Positions 51,033-60,996 of a DNA stretch of 64,000 nucleotides are shown here, one piece after another. Source of the DNA: Beggiatoa leptomitoformis (GTDB lineage Bacteria; Pseudomonadota; Gammaproteobacteria; Beggiatoales; Beggiatoaceae); assembly GCF_001305575.3 (NCBI RefSeq), contig NZ_CP012373.2, forward strand, positions 1,922,001-1,986,000, in the 5' to 3' direction. The position numbers and the translations under genes were made by a program. The notes below the pieces were generated by a model. That model saw only the letters and a program-made list of their open reading frames with translations, was not told where the DNA came from and ran no database searches. How positions within the stretch are numbered: position 1 is the stretch's first letter; the number at the start of each line of letters is the position of its first letter.

Positions 51033-52337
51033 CTAGGAAGCTTTAGGCAGACCTGTAGGCTCATCCACTACTTGTAAATCTTTTTCTGATTCAAGTAATT
51101 GAGTTAAAGTCTTGGGTAAGAGTTGGATTTTTAGCAAACTATCACCATTCTCGGCATGTTCTTCTTCTAAAACAGTACTGATTTGGTATAAACGCGAGCG
51201 TAATTGTCCATTATTTGCGGGAACACACACCCATTGTTGAATATTTATTTCATGCAATTGTTCGCTAAGTGCCATAAACAACAGATCAATACCTGCACCC
51301 GTAACCGCAGAAAGCCATACCTTGCAGATACGCCCTGATTCATCACGCTCTACATGCGGTTGTTCATCGCCGAGTTTATCAACCTTGTTATACACCAAAA
51401 TTTGGCTGACATGTCGCGCTTCAATATCAGTTAGCACCTGATTAACTTGAGAAATTCTATCTTGTCGTTCAGGGTCACTGGCATCTACAACATGTAATAA
51501 TAAAGTGGCTAAACGGGTTTCATCTAAGGTCGCACGAAAGGCAGCTACCAAATCATGGGGGAGTTGTTGAATAAATCCAACGGTATCCGCCAAAATAAGT
51601 GGCGTTTTATCAGGTAAATCAATTCGTCGCAAGGTTGCATCTAGGGTTGCAAACAGTTGGTTTGCCGCGTAAACATTAGCGTTGGTTAAGCGATTAAATA
51701 AAGTGGACTTTCCTGCATTCGTATAACCTACAAGAGAAATAACAGGAATTTCAGCGCGTTGTCTTGCACGTCGACTAATTTCTCGCTGTTGATTTACTTT
51801 TTCTAACCGTTTATGAATATTTTTAATCCGTCCTGCAATTAAACGACGGTCTAATTCTAATTGGGTTTCACCGGGTCCACGCAACCCAATCCCCCCTTTT
51901 TGCCGTTCCAAATGTGTCCAACCACGAATTAAACGGGTGGATAAATGCTGTAACTGCGCCAATTCAACTTGTAATTTACCTTCAAATGAGCGCGCTCGTT
52001 GCGCAAAAATATCCAAAATAAGTCCTGTTCTGTCTAATACACGACATTGCAAGGCTTTTTCTAAGTTACGTTCTTGAATCGGACTTAGCGAGTGGTTAAA
52101 CAAAACAATTTCAATATCATTGGCTTTAATTGCGTCAAGAATCTCCTGCAATTTGCCTTTACCGACAAATAAGGCAGGGTCTGGCATTGGACGAGTGCCT
52201 GTAATTTGAAGGATAGGAATAGCACCCGCTGAACTGGCAAGCTCGGTAAATTCTTCCAAACTGGCTTGTTCAGTAAATTGATGAATGGTGATATGCACTA
52301 ATAAGGCACGTTCCCCTGTGCGCGGGCGTTCAAACAC
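51033..52337 (-). CDS. hflX: GTPase HflX
   Basis: Ribosome-associated GTPase that splits stalled 70S ribosomes. 434 residues. The HflX N-terminal domain (LFVGKGKLQEI, FNHSLSPIQERNLEK) is followed by the coiled segment GPGETQLELDRRLI. G motifs follow: GYTNAGKSTLFN, ADTVGFIQQLPHDLVAAF and NKVDKL. The GTG start at 52337 has a weak ribosome site. Next to hfq and miaA as in relatives. Confidence 0.95.
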   Translation of the reverse strand: MFERPRTGERALLVHITIHQFTEQASLEEFTELASSAGAIPILQITGTRPMPDPALFVGKGKLQEILDAIKANDIEIVLFNHSLSPIQERNLEKALQCRVLDRTGLILDIFAQRARSFEGKLQVELAQLQHLSTRLIRGWTHLERQKGGIGLRGPGETQLELDRRLIAGRIKNIHKRLEKVNQQREISRRARQRAEIPVISLVGYTNAGKSTLFNRLTNANVYAANQLFATLDATLRRIDLPDKTPLILADTVGFIQQLPHDLVAAFRATLDETRLATLLLHVVDASDPERQDRISQVNQVLTDIEARHVSQILVYNKVDKLGDEQPHVERDESGRICKVWLSAVTGAGIDLLFMALSEQLHEINIQQWVCVPANNGQLRSRLYQISTVLEEEHAENGDSLLKIQLLPKTLTQLLESEKDLQVVDEPTGLPKAS

Positions 52338-52423
52338 GAGACTTTATACCCCTTGTAAATTTGTGATAATCACCTAGAACATTCACATTATATTTATCAG
52401 CGATTATCACAAATCGCTAATAT

Positions 52424-52669
52424 CTAACCATTCTCATCTTGCATTAAATCTTCATGCGGAATCTTAACATTGCGTGCAGGAACGATTGTAGAAATCGCAT
52501 GTTTATAAACCATTTGGCTAACAGCATTTTTGAGTAAGACTACAAATTGGTCAAAAGATTCAATTTGCCCTTGCAGTTTAATACCATTGACCAAGTAAAT
52601 AGACACTGGCACACGTTCTTTACGCAAGGCATTCAAAAAAGGGTCTTGCAATGACTGCCCTTTACTCAT
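52424..52669 (-). CDS. hfq: RNA chaperone Hfq
   Basis: 81 residues. Sm1 motif [33 protein letters not shown], and Sm2 motif [12 protein letters not shown] are intact. The hexamer pairs small RNAs with mRNAs. The C-terminal tail is very short ([15 protein letters not shown]). GGAG precedes the ATG. It lies between miaA and hflX, as usual. Confidence 0.96.
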   Translation of the reverse strand: MSKGQSLQDPFLNALRKERVPVSIYLVNGIKLQGQIESFDQFVVLLKNAVSQMVYKHAISTIVPARNVKIPHEDLMQDENG

Positions 52670-52741
52670 AGTTTTATTCTCCGTCTTATTATCTTCTTAA
52701 TAGGACATTCGTTTTTTTAGAGTGGTTAATTGAGCCACCCG

Positions 52742-53701
52742 CTACTTTATTATTGACGTACTTTGAGAAAGCATGGGGATTTTTACAAGCCTTTTCAACA
52801 CGTGTTCGGTCATATCGGTTTGTTGGCTATCAAACCAAGTAGCATCCGCCTCAGCCCGTAACCACGTTAATTGCCGTTTAGCAAGCTGACGTGTTGCCGT
52901 AATGCTTTGTTCAACCATACCCGCGTAATCCAACTCTCCTGCAAGATACTGCCATACTTGGCGATAACCCACCGCTCGCATGGCGGGCAAACTCAAGTGC
53001 AAATCGCCACGTTTAAACAAGGTTTCTACTTCATTGACTAGCCCTTGTTCCAACATGAGTTTAAACCGCTTTGCTATTTTAGCATGTAATACTTCTCTCT
53101 GCGCAGGTGCAATAACGAATTTAAGCACATGGGGCAATGACCATGCTTTCTCCGTATTTGCGTACCATTCAGTCATTGAAACGCCAGAAATTTCATACAC
53201 TTCTAAAGCACGCTGAATCCGTTGCGGGTCGTTGGGGTGAATCCGTTGCGCCGCGACTGGGTCAACCTGTGCAAGACGCGCATGTAATGCCGCTAATCCA
53301 AATGTTTCCAGTTCTTGATTTAAACGCTCTCGCACGCAAGCATCGGCTGGCGGTAAATCAGATAATCCCTGTTGTAAACTACGAAAATACAAGCCTGTAC
53401 CACCCACTAATAAAGGAATTTTCCCCTTAGCCTGAATATGTTGAATATGTGCTAATGCCTCTTTGCAAAAACGGGCAGTGGAATAAGCCTCTAGGGGGTC
53501 GCAAATATCAATCAGATGATGCGGTGCAATCGACAAAATATCCGCCGTTGGTTTCGCCGTCCCGATGTCCATCCCGCGATAAACCAGAGCAGAATCCACA
53601 CTAATAATTTCACAAGGAAATTGTTGAATAATGGCTACTGCAAGGTCAGTTTTACCTGCGGCAGTGGGGCCCATCAGAAAAATGCAGGGAATTTCGTTCA
53701 T
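52742..53701 (-). CDS. miaA: tRNA dimethylallyltransferase MiaA
   Basis: Adds a dimethylallyl group to A37 of tRNAs reading U-starting codons. About 319 residues from ATG 53701. The P-loop is GPTAAGKTDLAVAI, then SVDSALVYRGMDIGTAKPT, HHLIDICDP and GGTGLYFRSL. An upstream start at 53734 would add 11 atypical residues. It heads the miaA-hfq-hflX run. Confidence 0.95.
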   Translation of the reverse strand: MNEIPCIFLMGPTAAGKTDLAVAIIQQFPCEIISVDSALVYRGMDIGTAKPTADILSIAPHHLIDICDPLEAYSTARFCKEALAHIQHIQAKGKIPLLVGGTGLYFRSLQQGLSDLPPADACVRERLNQELETFGLAALHARLAQVDPVAAQRIHPNDPQRIQRALEVYEISGVSMTEWYANTEKAWSLPHVLKFVIAPAQREVLHAKIAKRFKLMLEQGLVNEVETLFKRGDLHLSLPAMRAVGYRQVWQYLAGELDYAGMVEQSITATRQLAKRQLTWLRAEADATWFDSQQTDMTEHVLKRLVKIPMLSQSTSIIK

Positions 53702-53797
53702 TGAATTAAGTTTTTGTAAAATTAAGTATTGCAAGAATATTGATAGTGACTAAAATAACAGACTGAATTAACTAACTTTCATTCAAAAGGACTCACG

Positions 53798-53911
53798 ATG
53801 CGTTTGTTACATCATTTGGGTGATTCACCATCATTAAATGGCGACAAATGGCACTCCCATACAAACCAGCTGGGGAATTTTAGCTTCAACGCTTATTACG
53901 CAAGGGGCTAA
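53798..53911 (+). other. Short open frame, possible remnant
   Basis: 37 codons from an ATG with AAAGGA nearby, starting MRLLHHLGDSPSLNG, with no recognised family. It precedes the protease-propeptide relic and may be its damaged start. Confidence 0.25.
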
Positions 53912-53922
53912 GCTCCTGAGCA

Positions 53923-54204
53923 AAAAAATGTGATGAAACCACAATCCGCCAGTTTCTCAGCACAAATCGACAACTATTACGGATTGATAACCCAGACCAT
54001 GAATTTATTTTGAGCCGTCACAATACCGATAACCCACAACGAACACAATTGCGCTCTAAACGGTACTATAAAAGGCCTCTAATTTATCTGACTGAAATTA
54101 TTTTATATTTAGAGCCATCTCACGTTAAACAATCGTTATATTCGACACGAATACATACCCAAATAGATATAACGCCCAGACCACTTGCAACACAATATGC
54201 GTAA
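53923..54204 (+). pseudogene. Remnant of M4 (thermolysin-like) protease propeptide
   Basis: One plus-strand frame reads TTIRQFLSTNRQLLRID, then HEFILSRHNTDNPQRTQLR, RYYKRPLIYLTEIILYLEPS and IDITPRPLA before a stop. This follows the pattern of the FTP propeptide domain of secreted M4 metalloproteases (FL..N..L...DNP, T.LR...Y.G.PV...E.I.HL, ...I...P.L). An in-frame stop precedes it at 53917, there is no plausible start, and no catalytic HExxH domain follows. I read it as the eroded front of a protease gene. Confidence 0.5.
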
Positions 54205-54364
54205 CATCGCGTCAAGCGGTGTTACGCCTAATGCCCCTGTTATTTCAATGATATGCACTAAGACCGACCAAACCAAAATTTTCACATCTAACCCAATTGT
54301 TGGAATTACAGATAAAATGGCTCCAAACTCTGTAAATACTGCTAATCCTGATTGTCCGATTTAA
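54197..54364 (+). other. Short open frame of unknown nature
   Basis: 55 codons (MRNIASSGVTPNAPVISMIC...). It has two cysteines, and no ribosome site or family was recognised. It is probably part of the same decayed stretch ahead of gspF. Confidence 0.25.
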
Positions 54365-54403
54365 ACAGTTTTTACCCAACATACCCACAGTAACCCATAC
54401 CCC

Positions 54404-55612
54404 ATGACTGCCTTTGATTACACAGCCTTAGATAAACAAGGACGTACCCGTAAAGGGGTACTAGAAGGAGATACCCCACGTCAAATTCGTCAACAATTGC
54501 GTGAACAAGGGTTAACACCGTTAGTCATTGAAACGGTAATACAAGCCCGTCAACAACAACGACGACAACGGGGAATTCGAGTGAGTGCGACAGACTTAGC
54601 GTTGATAACTCGCCAACTCGCAACACTGGTTCATTCAGGTCTAGCCCTAGAGGAAACCCTCCGTGCGGTCGCCGAACAAACGGATAAACAACGTATAAAA
54701 AGTTTATTATTAGCTGTGCGCTCGCGTGTGTTAGAAGGACACAGTTTAGCCGAAGGGTTAAGCGATTTTCCCCATGTTTTTCCTGAATTATTTCGTGCAA
54801 CAGTATCAGCAGGCGAACAATCAGGACATTTAGATATCGTCTTAGAACGTTTAGCAGAATATACAGAAAATCGCCAATATATGCGCCAAAAGACATTAAT
54901 GGCGTTATTTTACCCCGCATTATTAACAGGTGTCGCACTCTTAGTCGTTATCGGTTTACTAGCCTATGTCGTACCACAAGTCGTGCAAGTATTTGCTAAT
55001 ATTAAAAAAGAATTACCTTTTTTAACTCGTGCATTGATTCAAGTGAGCGATTTTCTCAGAGAATGGGGAATCGTTTTATTAATCCTATTAGGCAGTAGCA
55101 TTGCTGGCGGGCGTTATCTCCTCCGTTATGATAAATTTTTATTTCAATACCATCGCTTATTATTAAAACTACCCTTAATTTCACGAATAGAACGGGGTAT
55201 GAATGTTGCCCGTTTCACGCGCACCTTAAGCATTTTGACAGAAAGCGGCGTACCCGTTTTAGATGCCTTACGCATCACGGCACAAGTCGTTTCGAATCGT
55301 CAAATGCGCCAAGCGGTTGAAGAAGTAACGAATAAAGTACGTGAAGGTAGTAGTTTACACACCGCACTTGCCGCAACAGGTTTATTTCCCCCCATGACGG
55401 TTTATTTAATTGCCAGTGGCGAAGCCAGCGGTGCATTAGAAAAAATGTTAGAACGCGCAGCAATTACCCAAGAACGTGAGTTAGAAACCTTAATCGGTAT
55501 GTTATTAGCCTTGTTTGAACCATTGCTCATTTTAGTCATGGGTGGAATTGTCCTTGTTATCGTCTTAGCAATATTACTCCCTATTTTTGAATTAAATCAG
55601 CTTGTTAAATAA
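54404..55612 (+). CDS. gspF: Type II secretion inner-membrane protein GspF
   Basis: 402 residues with the N-terminal region FDYTALDKQGRTRKGVLEGD. Two T2SSF domains follow, about residues 68-190 (LALITRQLATLVHSGLALEETL) and 270-392 (FTRTLSILTESGVPVLDALR), with three membrane helices. GspF is the platform protein under the pseudopilus. PilC of type IV pili is similar, but the KQGRTRKGVLEGD start and IR(V)SATDL fit GspF better. No other gsp genes are adjacent; gspK and a gspL-like gene are 42 kb away. Confidence 0.88.
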   Translation: MTAFDYTALDKQGRTRKGVLEGDTPRQIRQQLREQGLTPLVIETVIQARQQQRRQRGIRVSATDLALITRQLATLVHSGLALEETLRAVAEQTDKQRIKSLLLAVRSRVLEGHSLAEGLSDFPHVFPELFRATVSAGEQSGHLDIVLERLAEYTENRQYMRQKTLMALFYPALLTGVALLVVIGLLAYVVPQVVQVFANIKKELPFLTRALIQVSDFLREWGIVLLILLGSSIAGGRYLLRYDKFLFQYHRLLLKLPLISRIERGMNVARFTRTLSILTESGVPVLDALRITAQVVSNRQMRQAVEEVTNKVREGSSLHTALAATGLFPPMTVYLIASGEASGALEKMLERAAITQERELETLIGMLLALFEPLLILVMGGIVLVIVLAILLPIFELNQLVK

Positions 55613-55643
55613 TCAATAATTTATTTTTCTAAGAGCAAATTGC

Positions 55644-56438
55644 ATGTTAATACGCCTATTTCTCACATGGCTGGGATTGCTTGGGTTTTATTGGGTTCAT
55701 GTATGGCTTGATTGCTGGCTTGTGATACTCGCTTTATTACCGATTGTTGGCATCATCGCCATTAGCATGTTGGAATCAGCTTTAGTTCATCGGCGTGCAT
55801 TTATAAATACCTATTTAAATCCAGATAATTGGCTTTATCGCCTGTTACGGGGTGGTTTTATCATGGCAACATGGCAAATTATAAAAGCACTGTTTTTTGG
55901 CTTATTTTTGCTAGTAGAAGTGATTTCGTGGGATTTTTGGGTGTGGCTGGTTTTATTGATTGACGTTGTTTTTATATTCATTGCATACCGAGTAATCAAT
56001 AATTGTTTAGCAATTTATTTCCGCCCTGCTTACAGCACCATTATCAGTCGTCATTATCTTGTTATAATTAATACGGTTTTATTTTCAATCATCCTTACCA
56101 TCGTGAGCTTTTACACGCCACACGCTGATTATCGCGAAATCACATGGCAACTAGCTGTTGATTATGAAACCACAAAAATACAAATTGCCTGCGACGAATT
56201 TGCAACCTTAGCACGGCTTTCCGTTACAAAAAATACGCTTAGTTGGTGGTTAGCCCAGCATTATTTAACAGGCACAAACACATCCCCACAAATTGCAATC
56301 GGTGCATGGTTATTGTTTTTACTGAGTTCCACTGCGTTTATGTGGGGTTATAGTCGTTTATTATTGGGCGCGCTGGTTTCACCCAGTCGGGTTTTTGACT
56401 TGTTGGATAATAAGAGCTTAGACCGCTCGCAAGAGTAG
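55644..56438 (+). CDS. Polytopic membrane protein of unknown function
   Basis: 264 residues with about six hydrophobic helices, very rich in Trp, Leu and Ile (e.g. WDFWVWLVLLIDVVFIFIAY). A soluble loop of about 60 residues lies between the fourth and last helix pairs (ITWQLAVDYETTKIQIACDE). It is probably co-transcribed with gspF, which ends 31 bases upstream. No family was recognised. A role beside GspF is only suggested by position. Confidence 0.6.
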   Translation: MLIRLFLTWLGLLGFYWVHVWLDCWLVILALLPIVGIIAISMLESALVHRRAFINTYLNPDNWLYRLLRGGFIMATWQIIKALFFGLFLLVEVISWDFWVWLVLLIDVVFIFIAYRVINNCLAIYFRPAYSTIISRHYLVIINTVLFSIILTIVSFYTPHADYREITWQLAVDYETTKIQIACDEFATLARLSVTKNTLSWWLAQHYLTGTNTSPQIAIGAWLLFLLSSTAFMWGYSRLLLGALVSPSRVFDLLDNKSLDRSQE

Positions 56439-56647
56439 CTCAGACAATGCTGTTTTGTTATCCATTACGCATTTTTACTTTACACTTTTGCAAATAATCT
56501 AAATCAGGATTTTTAGCACTAATCCATATTTAAAGAGGATAATTTTTATTCAGACAGTCTCTTAATCAAGAAAGTAACTTATTCTTAGCTTCTTTGACAC
56601 TACCCGTATTAGAATTAACGTTTTTTCTTGTTTGCAAGAGGTTGGTT

Positions 56648-58684
56648 ATGACAGCGTTAAATGCCCCACAACGCGAAGCAATTCGTTATATAGATAGCCC
56701 TTTATTGGTTTTAGCAGGGGCTGGGAGCGGTAAAACGCGCGTCATTACTCATAAAATAGCCTATCTTATTCAAGATATTGGGATGAACCCCAAAAATATT
56801 GCTGCCGTTACTTTTACGAATAAAGCCGCTCGTGAAATGAAAGCGCGAGTCAGCCAACTTCTCAATAGCAAAGAAACACGTGGTTTAACCGTGTCCACCT
56901 TTCACACCTTAGGGCTTAATATCGTCCGTAAATCACACAAAGCCTTAGGCTATAAAACGGGCATGACTATTATGGATTCCCAAGACAGTGCAGGCATTTT
57001 GCGTGATTTGTTAGACGATGACTATAAACCCGATAAAGACTTTATTAACACCGCTCAGCACACTATCAGCCGTTGGAAAAATGCACTTATCTTGCCTGAA
57101 GAGGCATTAGCTCAAGCTAATCATGATACCCATTTGCAAATAGCCCAACTCTACGCTAACTACCAAAAACAGCTTAAAGCCTATAATGCTGTTGACTTTG
57201 ATGACCTAATTGCCCTACCCGTTCTACTATTTACCGAACATCCTGACATTCGTGAACAGTGGCAAAACGAGCTGCGCTATCTACTGGTTGATGAATACCA
57301 AGACACTAATACCAGCCAATATCAACTTGTTCGCCTCATCACCGGTGTTCGTGGTGCGCTAACCGTGGTGGGTGATGATGACCAATCTATCTACGCATGG
57401 CGTGGCGCGCAACCTGAAAATTTACAACAGCTAACTAAAGATTATCCACGATTAAAAATTATAAAACTTGAGCAAAATTATCGCTCTAGCAACCGCATAT
57501 TGCGTGCAGCAAACCGACTAATTGCCAATAACCCCCACACGATTATCAAGCAATTGTGGAGCGAAAAAGGCTTAGGTGATGAAATCCGTGTGTTATGTGC
57601 GCGTGATGATAATGATGAAGCAGAACGTGTTGTAAGCGAACTCATTCGCCATAAATTCCAACATCGCACCCAATTTAAGGACTACGCCATTTTATATCGC
57701 GGTAATCACCAATCTCGTTTATTTGAGGAAGTCCTTCGTACTCATCGAATACCCTACTATATCAGCGGGGGGACTTCATTTTTTGCACGTACCGAGATAA
57801 AAGACATCATGGCGTATTTACGCTTACTGGTGAATCATGATGATGATGCCGCGTTTATTCGTATTGCTAATACCCCGCGTCGGGAAATTGGTACAACAAC
57901 CTTAGAAAAACTTGGAACTTATGCGAATAGTCGTCGCATTAGCCTAGTTAGTGCTAGCTTTGAATTGGGATTAGAAAGCCTTTTAAACTCAAGAGCCTTA
58001 TTCCATCTTCGCCACTTCACCCGCTGGGTTATTGATATGGGTTACCGCGCCCAACGCGAAGCCCCCGCCACCATCGCCCGCGAAGTTGTTACCTTGATTG
58101 GTTATAAAGATTGGTTACGTAATAGTTGTAACGACGTAAAAACGGCAGATAATCGCATGGAAAACGTGGAGGAGTTATTGAGTTGGTTAGCAAAATTAGG
58201 CGAACAAGAAAAAAATTTAACGGAAATCGTCTCACATATCACACTGATGGATATGTTAGAACGACAAAACGAAGAAAATGAAATGGATAGTGTTGCATTG
58301 ATGACTTTGCACGCGGCTAAAGGCTTAGAATTTCCACACGTATTTATAGTCGGTATGGAAGAAAATTTATTGCCACATCAAAATAGTACAGATGAAGCAA
58401 GTATTTTAGAAGAACGTCGTTTAGCCTATGTAGGCATCACCCGTGCGCAAAAAAGTTTAATCATGACGTTGACACAGAAACGCCGTCGTTACGGTGAAAT
58501 GATAGACACCGAACCCAGCCGTTTTTTACAGGAGTTACCCGCAGAAGATTTGCTTTGGGAAGGGATGCCATTATTAACAAAACATCCACATCAACGCCAA
58601 AGCGTGCCAAAAACAGAGGCGGAGAAGAAAGCGACGGGAGCGGCTCACATGGCACATCTGCGGGCGATGCTGGAGAAAAAGTAG
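56648..58684 (+). CDS. rep: ATP-dependent DNA helicase Rep
   Basis: UvrD/Rep-family 3'-5' helicase of 678 residues that helps replication forks past obstacles. Motifs: I LAGAGSGKTRVITHKI, Ia VTFTNKAAREM, II LLVDEYQDTN, III GDDDQSIYAWRGA, IV EQNYRSSNRIL, V LMTLHAAKGLEF and VI RRLAYVGITRAQ. Length and NAPQREAIRYIDSPLLVLAG fit Rep better than UvrD. AGAGG lies six bases before the ATG at 56648. An upstream in-frame start at 56594 is unlikely. Confidence 0.93.
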   Translation: MTALNAPQREAIRYIDSPLLVLAGAGSGKTRVITHKIAYLIQDIGMNPKNIAAVTFTNKAAREMKARVSQLLNSKETRGLTVSTFHTLGLNIVRKSHKALGYKTGMTIMDSQDSAGILRDLLDDDYKPDKDFINTAQHTISRWKNALILPEEALAQANHDTHLQIAQLYANYQKQLKAYNAVDFDDLIALPVLLFTEHPDIREQWQNELRYLLVDEYQDTNTSQYQLVRLITGVRGALTVVGDDDQSIYAWRGAQPENLQQLTKDYPRLKIIKLEQNYRSSNRILRAANRLIANNPHTIIKQLWSEKGLGDEIRVLCARDDNDEAERVVSELIRHKFQHRTQFKDYAILYRGNHQSRLFEEVLRTHRIPYYISGGTSFFARTEIKDIMAYLRLLVNHDDDAAFIRIANTPRREIGTTTLEKLGTYANSRRISLVSASFELGLESLLNSRALFHLRHFTRWVIDMGYRAQREAPATIAREVVTLIGYKDWLRNSCNDVKTADNRMENVEELLSWLAKLGEQEKNLTEIVSHITLMDMLERQNEENEMDSVALMTLHAAKGLEFPHVFIVGMEENLLPHQNSTDEASILEERRLAYVGITRAQKSLIMTLTQKRRRYGEMIDTEPSRFLQELPAEDLLWEGMPLLTKHPHQRQSVPKTEAEKKATGAAHMAHLRAMLEKK

Positions 58685-58720
58685 ATATTCAGGTGATTGC
58701 GAATAAATTTGTACCTATTT

Positions 58721-59341
58721 TCACAGCCCTTTCCAGCGTTGTTTGACCGCTGCTTGATGTAATGCTAGCCATTGCAAGGCAATAATGGCTGGTGATGAAC
58801 GAATAACGCCATTATCAATCAACGCAAGTGCCTCAGTCACAGAAACAACATGCGCTTGAATATCTTCATTTTCATCAGCTAAACCATGCACACCGCCGAC
58901 TTTGCTTGCATCCACTTGTCCGCAAAATAGTTGACATGTTTCTGTCGTTCCGCCCGGACTTAGTAATATATTATGTAAGGGAATCACATTAGTAACGACA
59001 CAGCCTGCTTCTTCTTCTGCCTCACGGTGGGCAACATCAAGCGGGGTTTCGTTGGGTTCAATAATGCCTGCAATAATTTCCCATAGCCATGATTGTTCAG
59101 GATTTTCTAAGTTTAATGCCCCTGTTCTAAATTGTTCAACTAATACAACTTGTTCAAGAATAGGGTCGTATGGTAGTAAGGCGACCGCGTGACCACGTTC
59201 GAATACTTCGCGGGTAATATCACCACTCCAACCGCCGCGAAATAACGTATGGCGCAATTGGTATTTAACAATTTTAAAATAGCCATTATAGGCGATGGTT
59301 TTATTGAGTAATTCTATTTGTTTGGGGAAGGGAGGAGACAC
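58721..59341 (-). CDS. nudF: ADP-ribose pyrophosphatase (Nudix)
   Basis: 206 residues with the Nudix box in GIIEPNETPLDVAHREAEEEAG and the upstream EQFRTGALN and LWEIIAGI typical of ADP-sugar hydrolases. It splits ADP-ribose to AMP and ribose 5-phosphate. The C-terminal helix with DNGVIRSSPAIIALQWLALH is normal. The gene converges on rep. Confidence 0.9.
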   Translation of the reverse strand: MSPPFPKQIELLNKTIAYNGYFKIVKYQLRHTLFRGGWSGDITREVFERGHAVALLPYDPILEQVVLVEQFRTGALNLENPEQSWLWEIIAGIIEPNETPLDVAHREAEEEAGCVVTNVIPLHNILLSPGGTTETCQLFCGQVDASKVGGVHGLADENEDIQAHVVSVTEALALIDNGVIRSSPAIIALQWLALHQAAVKQRWKGL

Positions 59342-59407
59342 AGAAAATTCCTAATATTAGGCGGTTTATGCAGGTGTTTTTTTAGCGATGGAAACAGTAA
59401 AAACGAT

Positions 59408-59434
59408 AAAAAAGGGGAAAAATCCCCTTTTTTT
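59408..59434 (-). terminator. Terminator after small exported peptide gene
   Basis: AAAAGGGG and CCCCTTTT form a stem around AAAAAT. On the minus strand it is followed by T-rich sequence. Confidence 0.8.
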
Positions 59435-59444
59435 AATCTAACAC

Positions 59445-59594
59445 TTACTCAGGGTCTTTTTTATCAACATCACCACATGCAATAACTTGGGTATCTGTTG
59501 CAATCATGCCTGTAACAGATGTTTGTGCAAATGTTGTTGCACTGGTCAGTAAAGCCGCAATAAAAACCATACTTAATAGTGATTTAATCATCAT
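59445..59594 (-). CDS. Very small exported peptide
   Basis: 49 codons. GAGG lies seven bases before the ATG at 59594. The signal peptide is MMIKSLLSMVFIAALLTSA, with likely cleavage after TFA. The mature part is only about 26 residues (QTSVTGMIATDTQVIACGDV, then acidic) with one Cys. It is followed by a clear terminator, so it is likely a real transcription unit. No family recognised. Confidence 0.65.
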   Translation of the reverse strand: MMIKSLLSMVFIAALLTSATTFAQTSVTGMIATDTQVIACGDVDKKDPE

Positions 59595-59736
59595 AAACGA
59601 ACCTCTACTGAAACGATTGTGAAGGTTATCTGATTATGGTTATCCATCGCTAGGCTTTCAAGGGTTTTATAGTTAATAGACCGATGCGTATATAAGGCTT
59701 AACTATTCATTTTATTCATTGAATAGTAACAGGTCA

Positions 59737-60483
59737 TTATTTTGCCTGTCCTTGATTGGCGACCGAATTAACGGCTGCTTCTACGGCTGCTTGGTCGCCC
59801 AAGTAATAGTGTTTGATGGGCTTACAATTTTCGTCTAATTCATAGACTAAAGGAATAGCGGTGGGAATATTTAAGCCCACAATATCTGTTTCCGACACAT
59901 TGTCCAAATATTTGATTAGTGAACGAATACTATTGCCATGTGCAACGATAATGATTTTTTTGCCCGCTTTAATATTAGGCACAATGGTTTCTTCCCAATA
60001 AGGCACAAAACGGCTGACGGTTTCTTTTAAACTTTCTGTCAGGGGCAATTCTGCTTCACTGAGGCTGTGATAACGTGGGTCGTTACCTGCATAACGTGCA
60101 TCCGTCTTTTCTAAGGCAGGGGGTGGAACATCATAGCTACGTCGCCATACCTTAACCATTTCCTCACCATGTTGTTGCGCGACTTCGGTTTTATTTAGTC
60201 CTTGTAACGCGCCATAATGCCGTTCGTTTAATCGCCAGTTGCGATAGACAGGAATCCACATTAAATCCATTTGGTCTAAAGTAATCCACAGGGTACGAAT
60301 GGCTCTTTTCAACACGGAAGTATAGGCAATATCAAATATAAAGCCTTCTTTTTTCAAAAGTTGTCCTGCTTGTGTTGCTTCTTCTAATCCTTTAGCAGAC
60401 AGTTCAACATCTGTCCAACCTGTGAAGCGGTTTTCTTTATTCCAAACACTTTCACCGTGTCTGAGTAAAACGATTTTGTACAT
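59737..60483 (-). CDS. gpmA: 2,3-bisphosphoglycerate-dependent phosphoglycerate mutase
   Basis: Interconverts 3- and 2-phosphoglycerate in glycolysis. 248 residues. The phosphohistidine is in [10 protein letters not shown], then [34 protein letters not shown] and the second His in [10 protein letters not shown]. All are typical of GpmA, not the metal-dependent GpmI. Single gene. Confidence 0.96.
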   Translation of the reverse strand: MYKIVLLRHGESVWNKENRFTGWTDVELSAKGLEEATQAGQLLKKEGFIFDIAYTSVLKRAIRTLWITLDQMDLMWIPVYRNWRLNERHYGALQGLNKTEVAQQHGEEMVKVWRRSYDVPPPALEKTDARYAGNDPRYHSLSEAELPLTESLKETVSRFVPYWEETIVPNIKAGKKIIIVAHGNSIRSLIKYLDNVSETDIVGLNIPTAIPLVYELDENCKPIKHYYLGDQAAVEAAVNSVANQGQAK

Positions 60484-60981
60484 AGTAAACTCTTTTAATA
60501 GGTTGATAAGTCAAATTTAGTAAGTGGTTTAAAGTCTATTCTTTTAACGATTTTTAGGAGAAAAAGGCTTTCTGGGTATAAAAATGAAATTTATATAGGT
60601 AGATAGTGCTTTTTAGGGCAATATTATATTGTGTACTGAGGGAAAAAAGTTGGTTTTAATCATGGTCTCTGATTTAAAATAATATCTTGTCCTGTAAGTA
60701 GGTTAGATTAATTAATCAGGCGATTAATTTTAACCCGAAATAGGAGAATGTCCAGATATTTACCTACATTTTGGTGGTTTTTTTACATTAGAATATTAAA
60801 ATATATTAATTAAAAATTAAGCCATGAATATAAACCAACGATTTACACAAGTTTGTTATATAATAAGAGCGTAGAGAAGCAAAATAGCGAACATGCTTTA
60901 TAAAAAGACGGACTGCATAGCAGATAACTTGAAATAGCTAGCATTTGGCAATATTTAATAGTAGCAAATAGCAGGCTTTGT
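60484..60981. other. AT-rich intergenic region upstream of arsR
   Basis: Divergent promoter region for gpmA and the ArsR gene. It contains AATATTAAAATATATTAATT near 60791, an AT-rich imperfect palindrome that could be an operator. No gene is seen. Confidence 0.45.
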
Positions 60982-60996
60982 GTGGAAACAGAATTT

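Noticed and set aside
54010-54204. Intact 64-residue gene from TTG
   Set aside because: The similarity to a protease propeptide extends upstream of the TTG to an in-frame stop, so this is a fragment, not a complete gene.
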